A DNA stretch of 64,000 nucleotides from Bog-756 sp963841885 (GCA_963841885.1 CAWJEK010000021.1:62001-126000), one strand, 5' to 3'. Counted from the first letter of the stretch, positions 51,310 through 60,774 are shown. Made by a program: numbers and translations. The notes: generated by a model from the letters alone, not told the origin.

Positions 51310-52580
51310 CAGCTGTCCCCATCTCCTCGCGTCATCGGGATCGGCGTCCACATCCGGGCCAGCAGGTCGTCGTTGCGACCCGACTCCTTCGCCTTCTTGC
51401 TCCTCGGCCGGCTGAAGATCCGGGCGAGGACGAACAGGATGAGCACGATCGAGATCAGTACGAAGGCCGCCTGGAACGCCAGTGTGATCAGGACCGACTG
51501 GGCCTGGCGGACGTCCGACCAGATGACCAGGGGGAGCGCCCCCTGGGGGTGGTCGAACGGGTTGGCGTTCAGGACCTGGGAACCGAAGGCGGTGAACAGG
51601 AGGGGGGCCGTCTCCCCCACGATGCGGGCGATGCCGAGGAGCACCGCGGTCACCACGCCGGAGCGGGCGGTCGGCAGTACGACCGACCACGTCGTCCGCC
51701 ACTGGGGTGCCCCGAGGGCGAGGGACGCCTCGCGCAGGCCGCTCGGGACGACGCGCAGCACCTCTTCGACCACCCTCGTCACCGAGGGGAGGAGGATGAC
51801 CACCAGGGCCAGCGATGCCGCGAAACCGGAGTACGTCAGGACGTGGTCGAGGATCAGGAGGGAGTAGATGAAGATGCCGGCCACGACCGACGGCGTACCG
51901 CTCATGGCCGTCACCACCGTACGGACGATCTTGACGCCGCGACCCTTCACCTCGTTGAGGAAGACCGCGGTGGCGATGGCCGCCGGCACGCCCAGGGCGG
52001 CGGCGATCAGCACCTGTTCCAGCGTCCCGATGATGGCGTGGAAGACGCCGACGGTGGCGAGGGCGTTGGGTGCGGCCACCTGGAAGTTCTTCTGGTCCTT
52101 GGTGAACAGGGCACCCCAGTGGATCGAGGGGATCGCCTTGTAGGCGACCCACGCCACGATGAAGACGATCAGACCCACGACGAGCAGGGTGGCGCTGGTG
52201 ACCAGGACGGCGATCACCCGGTCGGTGGCCACCTTCCGCTCGATCACCTGGGCGGCGCCGATCCACGTGAGGGCGAGGAAGCCCAGGTACCAGCAGACGA
52301 CGAAGCCGAACGCACCGGTGAGGATGGTCAGCTGGAAGAAGATGACCCAGACGATGCAGAAGGAGGAGAGGGCGGCCAGGGCGATGAGGGCGATGTCGCG
52401 GATACCGAAATCCGACGGCCGCAGCGGCGATGCGAGCTTCCGGGGGGTGGGGCCGCCATCGGCGCCGTCGCCCGAGGCGCCGTCGTCCCGGCCCGCGACG
52501 GGAAGATCCGACCCCGGTACGGACGGCGAGCCGATCCTGACCGACGGCCGGATGGAAGGGGGGCGGACGTCGATGCTCAC
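51309..52580 (-). CDS. pstA: phosphate ABC transporter permease PstA
   Basis: 423 residues from GTG 52580, overlapping pstC by 4 nt (GTGA). A ~60-residue hydrophilic N-terminal extension precedes about eight membrane helices, two more than the classical core. The permease loop carries SGLREASLALGAPQWRTTWSVVLP (EAA motif) and GIARIVGETAPLLFTAFG. PstA pairs with PstC in the channel. Confidence 0.95.
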   Translation of the reverse strand: MSIDVRPPSIRPSVRIGSPSVPGSDLPVAGRDDGASGDGADGGPTPRKLASPLRPSDFGIRDIALIALAALSSFCIVWVIFFQLTILTGAFGFVVCWYLGFLALTWIGAAQVIERKVATDRVIAVLVTSATLLVVGLIVFIVAWVAYKAIPSIHWGALFTKDQKNFQVAAPNALATVGVFHAIIGTLEQVLIAAALGVPAAIATAVFLNEVKGRGVKIVRTVVTAMSGTPSVVAGIFIYSLLILDHVLTYSGFAASLALVVILLPSVTRVVEEVLRVVPSGLREASLALGAPQWRTTWSVVLPTARSGVVTAVLLGIARIVGETAPLLFTAFGSQVLNANPFDHPQGALPLVIWSDVRQAQSVLITLAFQAAFVLISIVLILFVLARIFSRPRSKKAKESGRNDDLLARMWTPIPMTRGDGDS

Positions 52581-53575
52581 AGGTCCACCCCCGCACCGCT
52601 GCGGGACCGGTTGACGATCGCCGAGGCCATGAGGTTGATGATGAGGGTCAGCACGAAGAGTACGAACCCGCAGAGCAGCAGGTCCTGCAGGCCGAGCTTG
52701 CCACCCGAGCCGAAGTTGACGGCGATGAGCTGCGAGATGGTCGACCCGCCGTGCTGGAGGATGTGGGCGGTCACGGCGAACGAGCCGCCCAGGATGATCG
52801 ACACGGCGATGGTCTCCTCCAGCGCGCGTCCGAGGCCGAGCATGACGGCGCCGATGACACCGCCCCGACCGAAGGGGAGCACCACCGCCCGGATCATCTG
52901 CCACCGGCTGGCCCCGAGGGCGAGGGCGGCCTCGCGCTCACCCGGGGGGGCCAACGAGAAGACCTCCCGGGAGATCGACGCCACGATCGGCACGATCATG
53001 AGGCCCACCACCAGCCCGGCGATGAAGAGCGAGGCGTTCAGCGGAGGGCTGACGACCTTGAAGAAGGGGATGAACGCCATGTGCCGGGACAGCCAGGTGC
53101 TGAATCCGACCACGTTGGGCTGCAGTTCGAAGACGGCCCAGAGGCCGAAGATGATGCTCGGGATGGCGGCCGCCAGGTCGATCATGGCGATCAGCGAGCG
53201 CCGCGTCTTCAGGGGGGCGTACTCACTGAGGAAGAGCGCCGTGGCGATGCCCACCGGGGTGCCGACGATCATCGCCACCACGGCCACCTCGACGGTTCCG
53301 ACCAGGGAGGCCAGCACGCCGAACACGGGGTGGGACCCCAGGGTCTGGAATCCGGAGGTGGTGAAGAAACTCCATCCGGCCACCCGGAAGGCGGGCAGGC
53401 CGCCCTTGAACAGGAACAGCCCGATCAGGAACAGCAGGACGAGAACGCCCATGGCCACCAACCACACGCCGCGGCGGTAGATCCGGTCGGCCAGGTTGAA
53501 GTCGCTCGTGATCGCGATCGGCTGCGGAGGCGCGTCGGGCTTCCCGGACTCCTGCACATCGATTGACACTGCCAT
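52577..53575 (-). CDS. pstC: phosphate ABC transporter permease PstC
   Basis: 332 residues, six to seven helices; EAA loop ERAALALGASRWQMIRAVVLP-like (GEREAALALGASRWQMIR) and MLGLGRALEETIAVSIILGG. First gene of the pst operon; 230 bp of PHO-like repeats and leader lie before it. Confidence 0.95.
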   Translation of the reverse strand: MAVSIDVQESGKPDAPPQPIAITSDFNLADRIYRRGVWLVAMGVLVLLFLIGLFLFKGGLPAFRVAGWSFFTTSGFQTLGSHPVFGVLASLVGTVEVAVVAMIVGTPVGIATALFLSEYAPLKTRRSLIAMIDLAAAIPSIIFGLWAVFELQPNVVGFSTWLSRHMAFIPFFKVVSPPLNASLFIAGLVVGLMIVPIVASISREVFSLAPPGEREAALALGASRWQMIRAVVLPFGRGGVIGAVMLGLGRALEETIAVSIILGGSFAVTAHILQHGGSTISQLIAVNFGSGGKLGLQDLLLCGFVLFVLTLIINLMASAIVNRSRSGAGVDL

Positions 53576-53648
53576 CTAGCGGACCTTCCCGGGTCGGGGC
53601 ACTCGTTCAAGGAGGACGGCCATTGAAAGACGCCCTGGAGCCGACTTC

Positions 53649-53815
53649 GCTCATGACGACGCGGGCAAAACTACCAATCGAAGGTGAACCTCCGGAAAAC
53701 TCCGAGCGACCGTTCAGTGACCTTTTGGTGATGTCCGGGTCAACCTTCTGGCGATGTCCGGGTCAACCTCTCCGGGATGTCCGGGTCGACCTCGGGGATG
53801 TCCGGGTCAGATGGC
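53649..53815 (-). promoter_or_regulatory. tandem PHO-box-like repeats in front of pstC
   Basis: On the minus strand four copies of [CT][TC]GACCCGGACATC, most preceded by AGG, occur at 23, 23 and 21 bp spacing (plus-strand GATGTCCGGGTC starts at 53730, 53753, 53776, 53797). Closer to pstC come GGTCACTGAAC, CGGTCGCTCGG and GGTTCACCTTC, each 11 bp long or a multiple apart, followed by a TAGTTT -10-like hexamer (53673-53668). The layout and the GTTCACC core match actinobacterial PhoP boxes. The array starts at the stop codon of the upstream lipoprotein gene. Confidence 0.6.
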
Positions 53816-54520
53816 GGAGGTCAGTTCGCCGCGCCCCACGGCGGGGATCACCCGCGGGTCCTTCCACTGGAGGACGTTGCCCGGCCCGACGATGATCGGC
53901 AGCGTCGATGCCTCTCCGGTCGAGGTGTACGGAGCGGCCTTCTCGAGGTGGTCGAGCTGGTCACCGATGGCGTTGGCCACCTCCGGTGAGGTCTCCCGGA
54001 GGTCCTCCAATCCCATCCAGTAGGGCTCCTTCCCTCCGCAGGCGATGAAGAACCCGAGCCACCGGTGGTTCGACGAGTCGGTCCACAGCACCGGGGCGAT
54101 GACCTCGAGTTCGTCGACGGTCGACACCGTGCCGACCACCGGGGCCGACGTGGACGGGCCGGAGCGGAGCTTGGTCTTGGCGGGCAGGATGAACGAGTCG
54201 ATGATCGCGGTGCCGCCGCTCTTCTTGATGGACCCGATGGCCTCCGTGGCCGAGGCGTCGGGGCTGAACGCCGCGAAGTGGGGATCGAGCCCCGTCGGGA
54301 GCTCTGGTGAGATCTGCCCGTTCACCGTGTAGGTGCAGTTCTCCACCGGGGCCTCCGGGGGCGCCACCATGGCCTTGGCGGTCGAGGCTGACGCGGTCGT
54401 CGTGGTGGAGCTCGTGGTCCCGCCGGAACAGGCGGCCGTCCCGAGCGCGAGGAGCGCCACCACCATGCCCGCCCGGGCGCGTCCCCCACCCGTCCGAAAT
54501 GCTCGTCGTACCTGCATCAC
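53807..54520 (-). CDS. secreted lipoprotein upstream of pst (SH3-like region)
   Basis: 237 residues. Signal peptide with lipobox LLALGTAAC, a Ser/Thr linker, then one globular domain. The stretch LRSGPSTSAPVVGTVSTVDELEVIAP followed by HRWLGFFIACGG looks like a bacterial SH3 fold. Same strand as pst but separated from it by the repeat array, so it may be transcribed on its own. Not recognised as a named family. Confidence 0.6.
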   Translation of the reverse strand: MMQVRRAFRTGGGRARAGMVVALLALGTAACSGGTTSSTTTTASASTAKAMVAPPEAPVENCTYTVNGQISPELPTGLDPHFAAFSPDASATEAIGSIKKSGGTAIIDSFILPAKTKLRSGPSTSAPVVGTVSTVDELEVIAPVLWTDSSNHRWLGFFIACGGKEPYWMGLEDLRETSPEVANAIGDQLDHLEKAAPYTSTGEASTLPIIVGPGNVLQWKDPRVIPAVGRGELTSAI

Positions 54521-54706
54521 ACCCTGCCTCGCTCATCGGGACGTTCGGCGTACGACCGGACGGTCGATGGCCGGCGTCGACCGGGATGCCCGGTGGTCGC
54601 CGGTAGAGTTTGAGCATGGGCAACGGGGAAAGTCAACGCGGGTCGGGCGGCGCCAGGTGACTCCGCCCGGAAGTCGGTCGGCCTCCGACCGCGGGGCGTG
54701 GTCGCG

Positions 54707-54901
54707 GTGAGTACCGCCCGTTCGCGGCTCCTGGTCCTGGGGGTGGTCGTCGGCGCGGTCGCCGCCGTGCGCCTCCGTCGGAACCGGACCGGTGCCCCGC
54801 CCTCGAGCGCCGACCTCTGGCCACCGGTGCCGGTCAACGCCCGACGCGACGGTCCCGTGGCCGTGCCCGATGGCCGCGCGGCACCGCGTTCGGAGGCCTA
54901 G
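54707..54901 (+). CDS. small single-pass membrane protein (hypothetical)
   Basis: 64 residues from GTG 54707: SRLLVLGVVVGAVAAVRLRRNR gives one short helix and a basic flank, followed by a Pro-rich tail. Another GTG is at 54698. The 187-bp region before it, back to the lipoprotein start, contains a TAGAGT -10-like site and a 14-codon frame from ATG 54616 that I do not count as a gene. Function unknown. Confidence 0.4.
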   Translation: MSTARSRLLVLGVVVGAVAAVRLRRNRTGAPPSSADLWPPVPVNARRDGPVAVPDGRAAPRSEA

Positions 54902-54945
54902 GAACCGAGCGAATCCCGGCATGCGGCGCGTGTAGGGTGCGCCGC

Positions 54946-55485
54946 ATGCGCAATCCGTTTCGCCATCGCGCGCCGGGGGCGGCCGCAGTCGCCCTGACGT
55001 TTTCCGCCCTGGTGCTGGCCGGCTGCTCCAGCTCGTCGACGTCGAGCACGACGACGACGACCCTCACCGTGGCGGGTTCGGTGAGCAAGCTGTGTGAGGT
55101 CGTGTCCCCGGCCGAAATCCACCAGGCCGTCGACGTCATCGTCAAGGTGCCGGAGATCGCCATCAGCTCGGACTCCGTGACCTGCACCTATCCGTCGCCC
55201 GACCCGGCGGACTCGGTGATCGTGAAGTACATCAGCAACGTCACCGAGTCGGAGTTCAACGCCCAGCTCAAGCGGGCCGAGACGCAACACCCGCCCGTCA
55301 CGCCGGTGACCGGAATCGGGAATGGTGCCTACTACATCAGTGTCGCCACCCCCGCCGGGACGGCCACCAGCCTGCTCGTGCTCCACGGCCACGCCGAGAT
55401 CGACATCACCGGCACCGCCCCACCGGCCAACCTCGAGAGCCTCGCCAGACTCATCCTGTTCCGCCTCGAGACCACCCCCGCCTGA
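54946..55485 (+). CDS. DUF3558-like lipoprotein
   Basis: 179 residues from ATG 54946 (a GTG 9 nt upstream is the alternative). Lipobox FSALVLAGC, Ser/Thr stretch, then SKLCEVVSPAEIHQAVDVIV and SVTCTYPSPDPADSVIVKYI, a Cys pair and fold pattern like DUF3558 lipoproteins of actinobacteria. Exported and membrane-tethered; no known activity. Converges with serA. Confidence 0.6.
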   Translation: MRNPFRHRAPGAAAVALTFSALVLAGCSSSSTSSTTTTTLTVAGSVSKLCEVVSPAEIHQAVDVIVKVPEIAISSDSVTCTYPSPDPADSVIVKYISNVTESEFNAQLKRAETQHPPVTPVTGIGNGAYYISVATPAGTATSLLVLHGHAEIDITGTAPPANLESLARLILFRLETTPA

Positions 55486-55552
55486 CGACCTTCGCCCGGC
55501 GGTGGCGTCGGGGGAAGGCCCCCGCGGATCGGCCCGGGGGGGGCCGCCCCCG

Positions 55553-57118
55553 TCAGGTCCGGACGGTGTGCACGTCGCTGATCCCGTCGGCGTCCCGTAG
55601 GCGCCCCAGCGATTCGTCGGGGATCTCCCCGTCGGTCGAGAGCACCATCAGGGCGGTGTTGCCGGTGGCCGACGGGCCGACCGCCATGGACGAGATCGAC
55701 ACCCCGGCGTCACCGAGGATCGTGCCGACCACACCGATCATTCCCGGACTGTCGTCGTTGCGCACCACGACCATGTGCGGGGCCGGCGGCACCTCGACCG
55801 TGTGGTCGTCGAGCATGACCAGACGCGCTTCGGAACGGGGGCCGGCCAGCGTGCCGGCGACCGAGTGGCCGCGACCACGCAGGGTGATGAGGTTCACGAA
55901 GTCGTGGGGAGTGACGGTGGAGGTCTCCCGGACCTCGAGTCCGCGCTCGGCCGCGAGCTGGGGGGCGTTGACGTACGACACCGGCTCGGCGGTGCCCTCG
56001 GCGAAGAGGCCCTTCAGGACGGACAGGGTCAGGATGCCCGTGCCGTAGCCGGCGAGGCCGCCCTGGTACTCGATCTCCAACGTGTCCGGCAGGCCGTCCT
56101 CGAGGCAGGCCAGGATGCGGCCGAGCTGCTCGGACAGGCCCATGAACGGGCGCACCGTCTCGGACACGTCGGTGGCGTTGACGTTGACGGCGAAGGGCAC
56201 GAAGTCCCCCGCCAGCGCCAGGATGACCTGCTCGGCGATGGTGACGCCGGCCTTGTCCTGGGCCTCGACCGTCGAGGCGCCGAGGTGGGGGGCCACCACC
56301 ACGGACGGGAGCTCGAACAGTGGCGACTCGGTCGTCGGCTCCTTGGCGAACACGTCCAGGCCGGCGCCTTCCACCGGCCCGTTGCGGATGGCGTCCGCCA
56401 GCGCGTCCTCGTCCACGATGCCGCCGCGGGCGGTGTTGATGATGCGGATGCCGGGCTTGGCCTTGGCCAGCATGTCGGCACCGATGAGTCCCAGGGTCTC
56501 CTTGTTCTTCGGGAGGTGGATGGTCACGAAGTCCGACTGCCCCATGAGATCCTCCAGGCCCATGAGCTCGACACCCATGTGCTTGGCCCGGTCGCTCGAC
56601 ACGAAGGGGTCGTAGGCCACCAGGTGCATGCCGAAGGCGAGGGCCCGCTGGGCGACCAGGGCGCCCACCCGGCCCAGGCCGACCACACCGAGGGTCTTGC
56701 CGTAGAGCTCGACGCCCTCCCACTTGGAGCGCTCCCATTTGCCGGCCACCAGCGCGGCGTGCGCCTGGGGGATGTTGCGGGCCTGGGCCAGCAGCAGGGC
56801 CATGGCCTGCTCGGCGGCCGACAGGATGTTCGACTGGGGGGCGTTGACGACCATCACGCCGCGCTCGGTGGCGGCGGTCACGTCGACGTTGTCGAGGCCG
56901 ATGCCGGCCCGGCCGACGACGACCAGCTCGGTCCCGGCGGCCAGGACCTCGGCCGTCACGGTGGTGGCCGAGCGGATGACCAGGGCGTGGGCGCCCGCGA
57001 TGGCCTCCACCAGCTGCTCGGGGGTCAGCCCCAGTCGGACGTCCACCTCGTGGCCGGCTTCGGCCATGAGGTCCAGACCCGGCTGGGCCAGCTTTTCGGT
57101 GACGAGGACCCTACCCAT
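55553..57118 (-). CDS. serA: D-3-phosphoglycerate dehydrogenase
   Basis: 521 residues, the long mycobacterial-type SerA: VLVTEKLAQPGLDLM, NAD-binding GVVGLGRVGALVAQRA, IINTARGGIVDEDALADA, the active-site His in VVVAPHLGASTVEAQDKAG, then an intervening (ASB) domain and a C-terminal ACT domain (VVVRNDDSPGMIGVVGTILG). The ACT domain suggests serine feedback. ATG 57118. First step of serine synthesis, in a cluster with serC and ilv genes. Confidence 0.96.
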   Translation of the reverse strand: MGRVLVTEKLAQPGLDLMAEAGHEVDVRLGLTPEQLVEAIAGAHALVIRSATTVTAEVLAAGTELVVVGRAGIGLDNVDVTAATERGVMVVNAPQSNILSAAEQAMALLLAQARNIPQAHAALVAGKWERSKWEGVELYGKTLGVVGLGRVGALVAQRALAFGMHLVAYDPFVSSDRAKHMGVELMGLEDLMGQSDFVTIHLPKNKETLGLIGADMLAKAKPGIRIINTARGGIVDEDALADAIRNGPVEGAGLDVFAKEPTTESPLFELPSVVVAPHLGASTVEAQDKAGVTIAEQVILALAGDFVPFAVNVNATDVSETVRPFMGLSEQLGRILACLEDGLPDTLEIEYQGGLAGYGTGILTLSVLKGLFAEGTAEPVSYVNAPQLAAERGLEVRETSTVTPHDFVNLITLRGRGHSVAGTLAGPRSEARLVMLDDHTVEVPPAPHMVVVRNDDSPGMIGVVGTILGDAGVSISSMAVGPSATGNTALMVLSTDGEIPDESLGRLRDADGISDVHTVRT

Positions 57119-57277
57119 GGTGTTCCTTTCGATTCGACGAGACGGGCCGGCGGCCGACCGCGAGTTGGTTGGTGCGAACGTGGGGCGCTGCAAGTACGGA
57201 GGCGGGGCCGGTGCACCCGGCCCGGGGACGGCCCCGTACAGCATGACGCCCGGACGCCGGCTCGGCCAACCGGCTGG

Positions 57278-58525
57278 TCAGCCCCCGGCGAACAGTGCGG
57301 CCAGGCGGGAGACGCCCTCCACCAGATCGTCGTCGCCCAGGGCGTAGGACATGCGGAAGTACCCGGGCGACCCGAACGCCTCACCGGGCACCACGGCCAC
57401 TTTGGCCTCCTCGATGGCCAGTTCGGCCAGCTCCGCGCTGGAGTGGCACACCCGCCCCCGCAGCTCGCGTCCGTAGAGTCCCTCCACGGACGGGAAGGCG
57501 TAGAACGCACCTTCGGGCAACAGGCAGTCGATGCCGTCGATCTCGTTCAACATCTCGTGCATGGTGAGCCGACGACGGTCGAAGGCCGACCGCATCATCG
57601 CCACCGCGGACAGGTCGCCGGAGACGGCGGCCAGCGCCGCCCGTTGCGACACGTTCGCCACGTTCGAGGTCTCGTGGGACTGCAGGTTGGTGGCCGCCGC
57701 GATGACGTCGGCCGGACCGAGCATCCAGCCCACCCGCCAGCCCGTCATGGCGTAGGTCTTGGCCACGCCGTTGACCACCACGCAGCGGTCGGTCAGTTCG
57801 GGCACCACCACCGGCATCGAGTGGTGCTCGACGCCGTAGACCAGATGTTCGTAGATCTCGTCGGTGACGACCCAGATGCCGTTGTCGACCGCCCAGCGTC
57901 CGATGGCCTCGATCTCCTCCCGCGGGTACACGGCCCCCGTGGGGTTGGACGGGGAGACGAAGAGCAGCACCTTGGTGGCCGGGGTGCGCGCCGCCTCGAG
58001 CTGGTCCACGGTCACCCGGAACCCGGCATCCGAGCCGGCCGCCACGACCACCGGGACACCGCCGGCCAGGACGATCGACTCCGGGTACGTCGTCCAGTAC
58101 GGGGCGGGAACCAGCACCTCGTCGCCCGGGTCGCACAGCGCGGCGAAGGTGTTGGCGACCGCCTGCTTCCCGCCGTTCGTGATCAGGACCTGGGTCGACT
58201 CCACCTCGTACCCGGAGTCACGAGCCGTCTTGGCGGCGACGGCGGCCCGCAGTTCGGGCAGGCCGGCGGTCGGGGTGTACCGGTGGTTCCTGGGGTCGCG
58301 GCAGGCGGCCTCGGCGGCGGCCACGATGGTGTCGGGGGTCGGGAAGTCAGGTTCACCGGCGCCGAAGCCGATCACGCTCTCCCCCTGGGCCTGGAGCGCC
58401 TTGGCCTTGGCGTCGACGGCCAGGGTGGCCGACGGCGACACGGCGGCGATCCTGGCCGAGATCCGGTTGCCGGTCACTCCGGCACCGCGCGACACCCCGG
58501 AGCCGGTTTCAGTCTGCTGGGCCAT
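57278..58525 (-). CDS. class I aminotransferase (aspartate aminotransferase type)
   Basis: About 415 residues: IGFGAGEPDFPTPD, YTPTAGLPELRAAVA, FVSPSNPTGAVYPREE, the PLP Lys in VVVNGVAKTYAMTGWRVGWM and GYFRMSYALGDDDL. Type I fold aminotransferase subgroup with aspartate or a broad range of acceptors. Start at ATG 58525 or ATG 58534; it faces serC with at most 19 bp between start codons. Confidence 0.9.
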   Translation of the reverse strand: MAQQTETGSGVSRGAGVTGNRISARIAAVSPSATLAVDAKAKALQAQGESVIGFGAGEPDFPTPDTIVAAAEAACRDPRNHRYTPTAGLPELRAAVAAKTARDSGYEVESTQVLITNGGKQAVANTFAALCDPGDEVLVPAPYWTTYPESIVLAGGVPVVVAAGSDAGFRVTVDQLEAARTPATKVLLFVSPSNPTGAVYPREEIEAIGRWAVDNGIWVVTDEIYEHLVYGVEHHSMPVVVPELTDRCVVVNGVAKTYAMTGWRVGWMLGPADVIAAATNLQSHETSNVANVSQRAALAAVSGDLSAVAMMRSAFDRRRLTMHEMLNEIDGIDCLLPEGAFYAFPSVEGLYGRELRGRVCHSSAELAELAIEEAKVAVVPGEAFGSPGYFRMSYALGDDDLVEGVSRLAALFAGG

Positions 58526-58544
58526 GAGTGCCATGATTCCATAC

Positions 58545-59690
58545 GTGACCGATACCCCCGACATCCGCATTCCCACCTCGCTCCTCCCCGCCGACGGACG
58601 GTTCGGAGCCGGCCCGTCCAAGGTCCGTCCCGAAGCCGTCGAGTCCCTGGCCGCCGCCGCGTCCTCCTACCTCGGCACCAGCCACCGCCAGAAGACGGTC
58701 AAGAACGTGGTCGGCAGCCTCCGGTCGGGCCTGGCCTCGCTGTTCTCACTTCCCGACGGGTACGAGGTGGTCCTGGGCAACGGGGGCACGACCTGCTTCT
58801 GGGACGCCGCCACCTTCGGCCTCATCCGGGAGAAGAGCCAGCACCTCAGCTTCGGCGAGTTCTCCTCCAAGTTCGCGGCCGCCGCCGCCGCCGCCCCGCA
58901 CCTGGCCGAGCCCGAGGTCATCACCTCCGAGGTGGGCACCCACCCGCTCCCGGCCGCCCGCGACGACGTCGACCTGTACGCCCTCACCCACAACGAGACC
59001 TCGACCGGGGTGATGATGACCATCGCCCGCCCCGAGGGTGCCACCCGGCCGGCGGACGGTGGTGGTCTGGTGGCCGTCGACGCCACCTCCGGGGCCGGGG
59101 GCCTGCCGGTCGACCCCACGGAGTTCGACGCCTACTACTTCGCCCCCCAGAAGTGCTTCGGCTCGGACGGCGGGCTGTGGGTGGCCCTGCTCTCCCCCGC
59201 GGCGGTGGAGCGGATCGGGGCCGTGGCGGCCTCGGGACGGTGGGTGCCCGCCTCGATGGACCTGACCATCGCCCTCGACAACTCGCGGCTCGACCAGACC
59301 TACAACACACCGGCCCTGGCCACCCTGTACCTGTTCGACGACCAGGTCCGCTGGTTCAACGAGAACGGCGGCATGGAATTCTCGACCGGTCGCAGCGACC
59401 GCTCCGCCGAGATCCTCTACACCTGGGCGGAGGGGTCCGACTTCGCCACCCCCTTCGTCGCCCGCGAGCAGGACCGCAGCCATGTCATCGGGACGATCGA
59501 CTTCGACGACTCGATCGACGCCGCCCAGGTGGCCAGGATCCTGCGGGCCAACGGGATCGTCGACACCGAGCCCTACCGCAAGCTCGGTCGCAACCAGCTC
59601 CGCATCGCCATGTTCCCGGCCATCGACTCCGAGGACATCGCCGCCCTGTGCGCCTGCATCACCCACGTGGTCGGCGCCCTCTCCCAGTAG
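58545..59690 (+). CDS. serC: phosphoserine aminotransferase (actinobacterial type)
   Basis: 381 residues starting VTDTPDIRIPTSLLPADGRF, the mycobacterial SerC N-terminus with GAGPSKVR. Further blocks are LGNGGTTCFWDAATFGLI, THNETSTGV, AVDATSGAGGLPVD and the PLP Lys in YYFAPQKCFGSDGGLW. Converts 3-phosphohydroxypyruvate to phosphoserine with glutamate. GTG 58545 fits homologues; an in-frame ATG is at 58533. No ribosome site is visible, which fits a leaderless mRNA. Confidence 0.95.
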   Translation: MTDTPDIRIPTSLLPADGRFGAGPSKVRPEAVESLAAAASSYLGTSHRQKTVKNVVGSLRSGLASLFSLPDGYEVVLGNGGTTCFWDAATFGLIREKSQHLSFGEFSSKFAAAAAAAPHLAEPEVITSEVGTHPLPAARDDVDLYALTHNETSTGVMMTIARPEGATRPADGGGLVAVDATSGAGGLPVDPTEFDAYYFAPQKCFGSDGGLWVALLSPAAVERIGAVAASGRWVPASMDLTIALDNSRLDQTYNTPALATLYLFDDQVRWFNENGGMEFSTGRSDRSAEILYTWAEGSDFATPFVAREQDRSHVIGTIDFDDSIDAAQVARILRANGIVDTEPYRKLGRNQLRIAMFPAIDSEDIAALCACITHVVGALSQ

Positions 59691-59716
59691 GGCCCACCCC
59701 TCGGGCCGGTGTCGGA

Positions 59717-59737
59717 CGACCGCCCGGCCGGTGGTCG
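59717..59737. terminator. hairpin between convergent serC and ilvC
   Basis: CGACCGCC-CGGCC-GGTGGTCG forms an 8-bp stem with one G-T pair in the 52-bp convergent spacer. Likely serves both genes; no U run. Confidence 0.35.
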
Positions 59738-59742
59738 GCGGG

Positions 59743-60768
59743 TCAGCCGCCCGAGATGTCCTGGACCTTCTGCTTGCCGGCCGTGACGAACGGCATCATC
59801 TCGCGCAGTTCGGCACCGACCTTCTCGATCTGGTGCTCCTGGCCCTCCCGCTTGAGACGCTGGTAGTTCGGACGGCCCGCCTCGTTCTCGGCGACCCACT
59901 CGGCGGCAAACCGGCCGTCCTGGATCTCGTCGAGGATGGCCCGCATCTCGTCCTTGACGGCCTGGTTGATCACCCGGGGACCCCGGGTCAGGTCGCCGTA
60001 CTCGGCGGTGTCGGAGATCGAGTAGCGCATGCCCGCGATGCCCTGCTCGTACATCAGGTCGACGATGAGCTTGAGCTCGTGGAGACACTCGAAGTAGGCC
60101 GACTCCGGCTGGTAGCCGGCGTCGACCAGGGTCTCGAACCCGGCCTGCACCAGGGCGGTCATGCCGCCGCAGAGCACGACCTGCTCGCCGAAGAGGTCCG
60201 TCTCGGTCTCCTCGGCGAACGTGGTGTCGAGCACGCCGGCGCGGGTGCCTCCGATGCCGTGGGCGTAGGAGAGGGCGAGGTCGTGGGCCTTGCCGGTGGC
60301 ATCCTGGGCCACGGCGATGAGTGAGGGCACCCCACCGCCCTCGGTGTAGGTGCGCCGCACCAGGTGGCCGGGCCCCTTGGGGGCGACCATGGCCACGTCG
60401 ACGTCGGCCGGAGGGTTGATCAGGCCGAAGCGGATGTTGAAGCCGTGGGCGAAGAACAGCGCGTCGCCGGCCTCGAGGTGGGGGGCGATCTCGGCCTCGT
60501 AGACCTTGGCCTGCTCGGTGTCGGGCAGGAGGATCATGATCAGGTCGGCCTCGGTGGCGGCGTCGGCCACCGACAGCACCCGCAGGCCGGCCTCGGTGGC
60601 CTTGGCGCGGGACGACGAGCCGTCCCGCAGCCCGACCCGGACGTCGACACCCGACTCAGCCAGGTTGAGGGCGTGCGCGTGTCCCTGGGACCCGTAGCCG
60701 ATCACGGCCACCTTCCGGTTCCCGATCAGACCCGCGTCTGCATCCTTTTCGTAATACAGCGTGGCCAT
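59743..60768 (-). CDS. ilvC: ketol-acid reductoisomerase (class I)
   Basis: 341 residues: NADPH fold VAVIGYGSQGHAHALNLAES, MVAPKGPGHLVRRTYTEGGG, FAEETETDLFGEQVVLCGG and YSISDTAEYGDLTRGPRV with the Mg-binding acids. Short class I form. Starts 6 nt after ilvN. Second step of valine and isoleucine synthesis. Confidence 0.97.
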   Translation of the reverse strand: MATLYYEKDADAGLIGNRKVAVIGYGSQGHAHALNLAESGVDVRVGLRDGSSSRAKATEAGLRVLSVADAATEADLIMILLPDTEQAKVYEAEIAPHLEAGDALFFAHGFNIRFGLINPPADVDVAMVAPKGPGHLVRRTYTEGGGVPSLIAVAQDATGKAHDLALSYAHGIGGTRAGVLDTTFAEETETDLFGEQVVLCGGMTALVQAGFETLVDAGYQPESAYFECLHELKLIVDLMYEQGIAGMRYSISDTAEYGDLTRGPRVINQAVKDEMRAILDEIQDGRFAAEWVAENEAGRPNYQRLKREGQEHQIEKVGAELREMMPFVTAGKQKVQDISGG

Positions 60769-60774
60769 CGTTCC

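Noticed and set aside
53730..53815. Short CRISPR array
   Set aside because: The four units are contiguous with no variable spacers and lie at a promoter; no cas genes are present.
53563..53895. Plus-strand open frames across the pstC upstream repeats
   Set aside because: The translations repeat the same short peptide because of the tandem DNA repeats and lack a ribosome site; they overlap the lipoprotein gene and regulatory array.
55775..59866. Very long (over 1300-codon) plus-strand frame
   Set aside because: It runs antisense to serA and the aminotransferase and out of frame through serC; no recognisable domain.
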